A stretch of 55,643 nt of DNA from Pleurobrachia bachei (taxonomy: Eukaryota > Ctenophora > Tentaculata > Cydippida > Pleurobrachiidae). The position numbers were made by a program, and so were the translations under genes. The notes beneath the pieces were generated by a model, which had not been told where the DNA came from, did no database searches, and worked only from the letters and a program-made list of their open reading frames with translations. The stretch lies in the NCBI GenBank assembly GCA_000695325.1, contig AVPN01000200.1, positions 25,338-80,980 on the forward strand. The letters are read 5' to 3'. Shown piece after piece: positions 47,694-55,643 of the stretch; position 1 is the stretch's first letter; the number at the start of each line of letters is the position of its first letter.

Positions 47694-48018
47694 GTCTCCT
47701 TCTTTCAAAGTAGGAAGATAACATTGGCCATCAAAAGCAACATTGTCATCAAAACTAACATCTTTGTTTTCGAGGTATCTATCTGGAAGTTTTTGAAATG
47801 GACGGATGTACTGTGTTTGGCGCTGAAGGGCACCCAAATGCCATTTTCCTAATTTTCCTCTCATGATCTGTTTCCGGCAATGTGGAGGTATCAGCATCTG
47901 AAACAAACAGATATCTGAAAATCGTAAAAATCAAAACAATAGCTGTAATCAGTAATACTGTTTCTTTTTTTTGACCACTTGGTATTCCATCAAAATCAAT
48001 GAATAGTATTTTGCTTAC

Positions 48019-48612
48019 CACGGAGCAAATTTCAGTCTCTGAGATTCCAGCATCTAAATCAAAACATTCCTTATCAAATGACTGACTTTGTTGCATGAGA
48101 ACCTCCTCATATAATGTCTTATAGTGATTCACCTGAGTGCCAGTCAGTCGATTAGAGACTAGAGAGGGAAAAAACCTAATGAAGTCCGAAATTTCTGGAT
48201 GACGATTAAAGAGAGTTATAAGACTGGACAAAGAGACGACTGAACTCTAAGAAAAGTTACAGCCTTATATCTTCTACCTATGAAGCATGTTTTAAACTAT
48301 TAAATTCACCCGTCACCCGCCACCCAACCTTTTAAGGTACCATTTACACATCATTACAACTAACCTTTCGTTTCTTCACGTTTTTATTTTCAAGCTCAGA
48401 TGTAACACGTTTTCTCGATTTTCCCAGCTCATTATCCAATGCTGCACTCTCAGCGACACTTTTGGCCAATTCTTCAATCTAAATTATTTGTTTAAGCTGG
48501 GATTTAGAGTTCTACGATTCAAACAATACAATTTATCACGCATGGTTACCTTGTTTTTGTACTTTCTTATCAGATCCTTGAGCAGTGTATTTCGTTTTAC
48601 CAAACTCTCAAT
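48019..48612 (-). pseudogene. Gene 3, second set of 5' exons
   Basis: Exons 48612-48550 (63 nt, IESLVKRNTLLKD...), 48478-48365 (114 nt) and 48132-48019 (114 nt, ending at the conserved donor GTAAGC) duplicate those at 50,413-49,822. The small exon corresponding to 50,073-50,023 is destroyed because it lies in non-reversed complement block 3. These exons could be joined to the main helicase exon at 47,897. The true 5' exons of gene 3 lie at 50,483-50,693, so a transcript would have to skip the truncated exon at 48,906-49,700. Confidence 0.6.
48219..48265. other. Non-reversed complement block 3
   Basis: All 47 bases are the same-order complement of 50,016-50,062 in the duplicate. The block covers most of a 51-nt exon and its donor site in the duplicate (50,073-50,023, encoding EEISDIEKNLKSAEKQ), so that exon is lost here. 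Flanks match directly with a few substitutions. Confidence 0.9.
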
Positions 48613-48634
48613 CTGATATAGGAAATCAATCAAG

Positions 48635-48905
48635 GACATGATCATAAAGTCGGGACATTTTTGCAAGGTTCAGTTAGTTGGCCATAATGGATGCTGATCC
48701 ACATAATGGATTCTGATCCACCAGACTAACTAATTCAAAATCGTCCAACGAATATTTTCATGAAAAGTGGATCATTTTTGATCCACAGGTTTAGAAGATA
48801 CATCTTGTCAAAGTGATGTGGATCAATTTGTGTGGATCAGCCTCCTCAACCGAAACAAAACAGAGTTTAACACTTGTCTTCTTGGATTCCATTAGAGTTT
48901 TATCA
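48635..48905. other. Unique filler between the tandem 1.8-kb copies
   Basis: Not homologous to the corresponding position upstream of the duplicate. It holds six copies of TGATCCAC or its inverse GTGGATCA (about 48,694, 48,714, 48,767, 48,779, 48,818 and 48,832). No coding sequence. Confidence 0.5.
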
Positions 48906-50693
48906 TCACGTGGATGGAATTGTTTCTAGCTCCTGCCATTTTTCAAGATCTACCAAACGAGCTGTTTTTAGGAGTAGACGGTGTAGGAATCTGGTTTCTT
49001 TTGTATTCGAATTCTTAACCAACTCGCCCAAGGATGGAAGACAATCTTTTAACTTGGATGGATCACTTTCTATCTGTTGCTCGATCTGCCAGTGAAGTAC
49101 TTTGCAACGATCATCATCATTGCTGATGTGGTCCGTCAGCTTTAACGAACTCAGAGTGGCCATTATTTTCGCTTTTTGTACCGGATAGGCTTTCATGAGA
49201 GGAATCACAACCTTGAGAAACGTGTACAAACATCGGACGTATAGTTCCATGCTATACACTCTGTAAGTTCTAACTTTCAGAAGATAATTCCAAAGAGCCG
49301 GACACGTCACTATCGTATTTAACACCGTCACTCTCGTTTCGGTTGCCGCAAGGACTTTAGATAACGAGTCGAAGTAGCCTTTGATTTCTATCAGAGGTCG
49401 GTGGGCAACGAATGATTCAACTTCAACTCGAAACGCTCTTGGTTTCACCTTCTCCTTTTCTTTTTGTTTACCTCGGACAAGTTCGAACCGTAAAATATCT
49501 CCTTCTTTCAAAGTAGGAAGATAACATTGGCCATCAAAAGCAACAGTGTCATCAAAAACAACATCTTTGTTTTCGAGGTATCTATCTGGAAGTTTTTGAA
49601 ATGGACGGATGTACTGTGTTTGGCGCTGAAGGGCACCCAAATGCCATTTTCCTAATTTTCCTCGCATGATCTGTTTCCGAGAATGGGGAGGTATCAGTAT
49701 CTGAAACAAAGAGATATCTTAAAATCGTAAAAGTTCTTGAGCAATAGCTGTAATCAGTAATACTGTTTCTTTTTTGACCATTTGGTATTCCATCAAAATC
49801 AATGAATAGTATTTTGCTTACCACGGAGCAAATTTCAGTCTCTGAGATTCCAGCATCTAAATTAAAACTTTCCTCATCAAATGACTGACTTTGTTGCATT
49901 AGAACCTCCTCATATAATGTCTTATAGTGATTCACCTGAGTGCCAGTCAGTCGATTAGAGAGGGAAAAAACCTAATGAAGTCCCAAATTTCTGGATGACG
50001 ACAAAAGAGATTTAATTCTGACCTGTTTCTCTGCTGACTTGAGATTCTTTTCAATGTCGGATATCTCTTCTACCTATGAAGCATGTTTTAAACTGCACCC
50101 AACCTTATAGATTTTAAGGTAGAATTTACACACGTGTTTTTAAAGTAGTCATTACAACTAACCTTTCTTTTTTTCACGTTTACATTTTCATTTTCAAGCT
50201 CAGATACTCGTTTTCTCGATTTGCCCAGCTCATTATCCAATGCTGCACTCTCAGCGACACTTTTGGCCAATTCTTCACTCTAAAATATTTGTTTAAACTG
50301 GGATTAAGAGTTTTACGATTCAAACAATGCAATTTATCACGCATAGATACCTTGTTTTTATATACTATAATCTGATCCTTGAGCAGTGCATTTCGTTCTA
50401 TCAAATTCTTAACCTGATTTAGGAAATTAATCAAGTCACTTCTGACGTTCCGATATCTGTTTAAACATTAGTTAATACATACCTGGATATTAAGTTCTGA
50501 AACTTCATCGTTTTGGTCAGTGAAAGCACGGGAGGGCCGAGAATCCTGGGAAATAAAAGTGTGTTGGAAAGTAGAACAACTACTTCTGTAACTTTACAGA
50601 AAGACTATTTTCTGATAGTGGTTTTACTTAGCAATGTTTTCAATTCAAATACCACTAAAAAGGTTGTTAAAAATGCCGATTACTTACATTCAT
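48906..50693 (-). pseudogene. Gene 3 5' exons with truncated helicase exon
   Basis: Exons 50693-50688 (ATGAAT), 50545-50483 (63 nt, DSRPSRAFTDQ), 50413-50351 (63 nt, VKNLIERNALL), 50279-50163 (117 nt), 50073-50023 (51 nt), 49935-49822 (114 nt), then a helicase exon 49,700-48,906 that stops at TGA after ELETIPST, where the 1.8-kb duplication junction falls. It covers only the N-terminal ZNFX1-like region, with no ATPase motif. If translated as it stands it gives a protein of about 405 residues: coiled coil plus N-terminal domain. It might instead supply only its 5' exons to gene 3. Confidence 0.65.
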
Positions 50694-50914
50694 TTTGCAG
50701 TTCCACATCCATTATTCCAGTTAGTACAGACTGCAGGCTGTATTAAAATATTTACATTGGTGCTAAAACGGTTAAAATTTAGAGGTTTATCGGATAAAAA
50801 AGAAAACTTCGGTCAATGAAAACAACGGACACATTTAGTTAAATCAATCAATATTTAAAACATGAAAAAATAACATATAGAAAAAGAGTAAATAATTTAA
50901 GTAAAAATTCATGC
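50694..50914. other. Intergenic spacer between gene 3 and gene 4
   Basis: About 220 bp containing the gene 3 leader (with the upstream ATG of ATGGATGTGGAACTGC) and the gene 4 3' UTR. AT-rich; no defined promoter motif is visible. Confidence 0.5.
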
Positions 50915-53900
50915 TTAAAAAATTGTGGGCGCTGTGGGTGGATTATCAATGAACCACAGCACAAATACGGGTTTAAAAAGATTCACATCCTCCAGAACGA
51001 GTTGCTCGCAAAACCCGGCCTCATCAGGTTTCACTCGTTTGTATTTCCCCTCAATCAACAACAGTTTAAAAATTAACATGCACTCCTGGCCATACTTCAA
51101 ACTGAATTCAGGATATTCTGAGAAGTAACAACCGTCCCCGTAAGCCCTGCCATGGACTATCTTCTTTGATGGATCCAGATTTTCTCGGATGATATTAGGA
51201 ATGTTATTGGGGGCGGTGGCGTGATAAGCGAAAATCTCATAAGGTTCACCGCGTTGCTCCTGTCGGTGCCGGTACATTGCCTCCAGCCTCTTATTGTGAA
51301 TAATACCAACGTGCTTTATTTCACACGAGTTTCTTTGAGTGGCAGGTCTCTTGGAACAGTCCCCGGTATAGGACGCGATGGCCATTCCGATCAGTTCTAC
51401 TTTTGGATCCCTGACATTTCTCAAATCCAAACCAGCTAAACGGAATCTCGACTCTCCCTCCTGGAAATCCTCCAGAAGAGCAGTATCCATGTGAGGTGTG
51501 GACTTGCGAGGGATCAACACTACCTTTACCAGGTACTTGATGTGGATTAGCGACCGATCGAAAACTCGATACCGTGCTGGTTCCCCTAACTTTGATGTTA
51601 AAATAGAATCCTTTTCGTTGGTTTTCATGAAGTTTAGCACCTTTCTGGTCGCCCCGTCAGCCCCACCAGGGACGGTTATTTCGCTTGCAGGGATCATGTC
51701 TCCGATCAGGAAGTCTCCAATAATCAAGGTTTGTTCTCCATCACCTGGGACATCACTGTCAAGAGCATTCTTGGAGAAATCGATGAAGATACCACTACCA
51801 AAGTCTGCAAGAGGATTCATCAAGCTGGTCAGATCATCGAAATCTCGCGGTCCAAGAGGAGCTTGAAGGATTTTAAACAATTCCTCTTGAAGGAAACCAT
51901 TTGATTTGTTTGCCGCAGTGTCCCAGAACTCCTCTGAATTCTTGGGACACTTCACGCTGTAAATCTCCTTGATGGTAGAAACTACAAATTTGCAACCATG
52001 GTGAAAATATCCGTGGATTTTATTTTCCAAATCACGGCGATACCGATCAGGAACTGGTACAAACGAAACGGAATTCCCCTCGCTCTCCGCCTGAATCCTA
52101 GCCTTCTCATACTCCCTCTGTGCCACCGCTTTCTGCTTCTGAACGACCTTCTTATACTCCAAAATACACAACTCACACTCCTTCAATAAACAAGACTCAA
52201 AACACAGACCCCTGCAAGGATGTCCACCGTTTTGCGGTGCACGGGTGTGTACATTTCTCAGGATGAGAGCACACTCTGCTCTGGGGATGGCCACAGTGGC
52301 TGCTAAGATACTTCATCTGGAATTTACACTCAACCTTCCGAGGTGGGGGTCTCCCACAGATCTTCTTGATGGGGGCAATGTGACCACAAGATGGAATCTG
52401 GAATGAAACCCGGGCAGTGCACTCATTATAATTGTGGGTGTGAGGTTCACCGCACAGCCGGGTACAGGGGTGACTATCGGCACACTGGAATCTCTCACTA
52501 CACACCTTATCACAGATAATGGCATGTGGTGCTTTCTCCCAAAGATAACACATTGCCACCATTTCATGGCCACACTTCACATTAGGTTTCGTGATCTTCT
52601 CCTTGCAGTCTAGTGTCTCCTCCTCCTGGTGACAGAGAACGGTGCTGGTGTGGCCGCATGTCACAAAGGTGTGTTTGATCTTAGCCGGACAATAATCGTG
52701 GTTGTGACGGGGTGTACAGAGTTTCTTACATCGATGCTCTTCAATCTCACACTTGTAGAGCTCCTTACACGGTACCTTGCACCATGATCCTTCGTTTTTG
52801 GAGTAGTATGTAATCCGGGTTTCGTCGGATGAATTCGATCTTACCCCCGGACCGGGGAGAACCTCAACTGAATTCTGGGGATGGTGCGAACAGCAGATAG
52901 GGAACTTTTCGTTGATCAGATTTTCTGCCGCCAATTTGGTGATGACGGGAACCCAGGTAGAATTGTTGTTGAAGCAGTGAGCATTTCCGACAAAGTAGAG
53001 ACCACGCTTAGCTCGGGACTGAGCAACACACCTCCTCTCCATTTCTTTCATAAAACCAATGTTGTTGTCCGGGTTTGAACGGGTGAGAGAGATGATGATA
53101 TAGTTGTTTTCATCCCCTTGATACTCATCGATAGACCGAATTTGAACCGTGGGAGTGTCAGGTTCTGTGGGATACTCTCCCTTGAAAGTCGCCCTGACGA
53201 TTTGAACTTGTCCCAGGTACCCGCAGATGATTGTTATCTCCTCAGGGGGGATTCCGCTGCTAATCAGGTAGAGGGCAAGTGATACCACCATCCCTGCTTC
53301 ACTCTCGTTCCTGACAGTCCTCTCTCTTACCTCTGGGAAGGTGTGAGTCCACCAGAACACTGATTTCGCTACACAAGGGAGGGCAGGGTTTAGAGTCTCC
53401 AGGTCAGGGAAATCTTTGTAGTCAGGGTAAATGTCAAGAAGAAGTTTGGAAAATTCAGGTCTCATTCGACCCTGTCGTTGGAGGGTTTTGAAGGGGAAAT
53501 TCAGCATGATGAGGCGCTCCATCATCGAGATGTGAAGGTTGTAGTCTCGTTTCAGGTTGTAGTTGTCTACTGAAGGTCTGAGCTGTTGGTGATCTCCAAT
53601 CATTATCAGTCTTTCCACACTTTTTGTCAGAATTCCGACCAAACAGGGCTCCATAATCTCTGCACACTCTTCAATGATTACAATTTTAGGATTTAGTTTT
53701 TGTAGAAGACCCAGCTGGATCGAGGCACCGACGATTGTTGCACCGACAATTCTCTGCTGCCGGAGGAGTCTCAACTTATTCTCATTGTCCACATTGAGTT
53801 TCTCTGTTTGTCGAATGTTGAATGTCTCCAGGATCCTTTTCATTTGCTCCACAACGTCCTCAACCCCAGTCACTAGAGCGGTGAAAATGTAGGAGTACCG

Positions 53901-55643
53901 GTTAACTTCGGCCATGTTGTACAAATTAGAAACCTTCAACAGCGACCTCTTGAGAGGACAACTCCTGGTAAAATCGGCAGCTGTAAACTCGAACTGCTTC
54001 GAAGTAGTTTTCTGTTTCGCCAAGTTTGTCAGATGTTCTGTCATGTTCTTCCTCGCAGCTTGGAACATTCCCTCTTCATCGAACACTGAGGTTCGCTGCA
54101 TCAACTGCTCACTGATATAATCATCATCAACTTCATCAACTTTGTCCATCTCCTGATCCATGTAGGGGTTAGAACTTGATGCTGCCTGTTTGGTATCCTC
54201 CACCTCCACTTCTTCTGGAGTTAGGAACCCAGAACCCTGGTCAATTAGCCCCACAAGCTCCTTTAGTCGCTCCTTATTTGGCAGCCATTTGTTGAATTTG
54301 TGAATGAACTCCGCCGCAAGCATGTCTTGCTTATCATCACTAGCCGGTTTGAAAACGTCGTCCGTAAAAGATGCCAGTCGTGTGGTAAACTCTTCGAGAA
54401 ACTCTGGTTTTTTGGCCCACTCTCGATAACACCGGATTCGGTCGGAGTTCTTAGCAAAGGCAGTTTCTACAAAGGTTTTCAGTTGGTTGGAAGTGATCCG
54501 CTTACAGAAGGTAACGACATTGAAAACACTCCTTTCAGAAAACTCGCTCAACAATTCCTTGAACTCTTTGAACAGGATCTCCACTTCTTTGATCAGATAA
54601 TGAATGGGTTTCCGTTTGAAATCTGCCTCCTTTAACTTTGTCCTCATGATACATTCCGCTAACTCAGGTTCTTTCGACTGTCCTCCCATACGTACCATGT
54701 ACTCCTTCGGACAGAACTTGAGGCAGTGCTTCAGAAACTCGTCCAAGGCATGATTCTTGTATGTGACAACGAAGATCGGAGGCTCTCTAAGGACGGTGTT
54801 CTTGGGTTGGCGATCTGGGACGACACCCTCGTTGTTACAGTTAAGGAGGAAAAACAACTCGGCCAATTTGGCCCCAACAAAGGTCTTCCCAGTTCCTGGG
54901 GGTCCCTGAATAATGGCCAGAGGGGTAACCAGGGCATGGTCAAACGCTGCTCTCTGGGACTCTTCCAAGTCTTTATACCCGATTTGATCTAAAATTTCTT
55001 CGGGGACATCAACTTCAAACTCTGTCTCGTCTTTTCCAAAGACAATCTCATTACACAAATTAAAAGTGTCGAGTGTGGAAGATCTCAAACTTTCTAAAAG
55101 ATGCCTGAAGGAAATGAAATAGGTAGGACTTTCTGCCATGACGATTCGTCCCGAGTTTGTCATAAGACTCAGTGCAGAGTCCACTATATCCTGGTCACTA
55201 GAGAACGACACCAACTCTACCCCAATAACCGGCCCTTTCTGGAGTTTCTCCCAATCTCGATCCACCACAGTAAACCATATTGCGTCACTAAAGTCGCCAG
55301 TTGCAGAGGCACAAAGCAGATTTCCAAACATGAGTTTCCTCGATTTGTTCCAGTCGTTGACAGGCTGATCAGGTCTAAAACTCAGGTAGAACGTCAACCT
55401 ACTGTGATCATTGAGACACTCCACAAAGGTAACATTGTAATACACACTCATGTCTCTGGGGTCGAGGTGTCGTGAGGTGTCCAGTGAGCTACAATTCAAA
55501 TCCAGAGTGAGGTCATTAATACCTTTCTGGATGCTGGAAAAGCACTCCACACGGAGGAGCCGATAGTTTATGTTCAGGTACTGATCCACACTATCGTATG
55601 GCTTTCCAAGGACAATGGATTTGAGGTAGGGAACTTTCTCCAG
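50915..55643 (-). CDS. Gene 4: ZNFX1-like helicase-NFX1 zinc region-PARP (5' partial, one frameshift)
   Basis: The most diverged member, and GC-richer. The frame is open from the right window edge to about 52,235. It reads YLKSIVLGKPYDSVDQYL, then Walker A GPPGTGKT (about 54,890), TYKNHALDEFL, an acidic insert, IEECAEIMEP, GDHQQLRP, QGRMRPEFS, DEYQGDENNYIIISL, RRCVAQSRAKRG, and the Cys/His NFX1-type region. A frame change near 52,225-52,235 leads to the remaining zinc knuckles, the pre-PARP block (TLIIGDFLIGD), and PARP with HATAPNNIPN and YGDGCYFSEYPEFS, ending in TAA at 50,915. The lost stretch is consistent with an 8-bp deletion between GTGGAC-like repeats, or with a sequencing error. The 5' coiled-coil exons lie beyond the window. 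Confidence 0.75.

Larger units (their letters stand above)
42424..47897 (-). pseudogene. Gene 3, main helicase exon (N-terminal and ATPase part)
   Basis: The exon opens after 'gtttcag' at 47,897 and runs to the hAT element. It covers the N-terminal ZNFX1-like region (LPDRYLENKD, YLKSV, SSIQKGI), then Walker A (GPPGTGKT, present twice), motif Ia TYKNHALDEFL (twice), an acidic insert, IEECAEILE, GDHRQLRP and the GRMRPEFS block. The frame is the same throughout, with only two stops at about 47,692 and 46,750, both inside anomalous complemented blocks. Between Walker A and motif Ia is a Pro/Ser/Thr-rich linker of about 240 residues that is absent from genes 1 and 4. It also has a longer linker before motif V (PVISGAPRASG...). 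Confidence 0.7.
38778..50693 (-). pseudogene. Gene 3: rearranged coiled-coil-ZNFX1-like helicase-PARP gene
   Basis: Same architecture as gene 1 but interrupted. From the 5' end: start ATG 50,693-50,691; heptad exons; a first helicase exon truncated by a duplication junction at 48,910; a second set of exons (48,612-48,019); the main helicase exon from 47,897 with an in-frame tandem duplication of the ATPase region (43,591-46,560); a hAT-type element at 41,041-42,415; then the C-terminal half to 38,778. Two in-frame stops (46,749-46,751 and about 47,691-47,693) lie inside anomalous non-reversed complement blocks and may be data artefacts. The long uninterrupted frames on either side, one of 4.3 kb, mean the damage is recent or partly artefactual. 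Confidence 0.7.

Overview
This is a eukaryotic, almost certainly invertebrate metazoan, genomic window. It has short spliceosomal introns with GT/AG borders, many degraded DNA transposons, one 916-base assembly gap, and no operon-like or prokaryotic features. I cannot name the species; a sponge, cnidarian or other invertebrate with a compact-intron genome would fit.

The left half (about 1-28,600) is a transposon graveyard with no intact gene that I can support. It holds foldback and terminal-inverted-repeat elements: a MITE at 1-345, a 2-kb palindrome at 5,732-7,720, a PIF/Harbinger-like element at 8,858-10,059, a mariner-like element at 11,995-12,888, and a palindrome wrapped around the gap at 15,920-17,724. 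It also holds broken Mutator-like and CACTA-like transposase fragments, a broken PR/SET-domain fragment, several unrecognised ORF remnants, and simple repeats.

The right half (28,749-55,643) is a head-to-tail array on the minus strand of related genes whose full-length form joins four parts: an N-terminal coiled coil, a ZNFX1-like SF1 RNA helicase, an NFX1-type cysteine-rich zinc region, and a C-terminal PARP-type ADP-ribosyltransferase domain. Gene 1 (28,749-36,022) is intact: eight small 5' exons, then a single 5.4-kb exon. Gene 2 (36,390-38,318) is a chimera that keeps the coiled coil and PARP but has no helicase or zinc region. Gene 3 (38,778-50,693) is rearranged by a 1.5-kb in-frame tandem duplication of the ATPase region, a 1.8-kb tandem duplication of its 5' exons, and a 1,375-bp hAT-type foldback element inserted in a codon. 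Gene 4 (50,915 to beyond the right edge) is long and nearly open, with one frameshift. ZNFX1 proteins are known antiviral and small-RNA pathway helicases and PARPs are frequent antiviral effectors, so the array looks like a fast-changing innate RNA-sensing or silencing family. That role is inference.

Two observations stand out. First, the coiled-coil exons are phase-0 exons whose length is mostly an exact multiple of seven codons (63, 42 and 126 nt), so each exon is a whole number of heptads. Second, three blocks in gene 3 (46,744-46,793, 47,644-47,693 and 48,219-48,265) match the paralogous sequence only when complemented without being reversed. Ordinary inversion cannot produce this, and these blocks alone create two in-frame stops and destroy one exon. 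They are either an assembly or data artefact, or something with no known mechanism.
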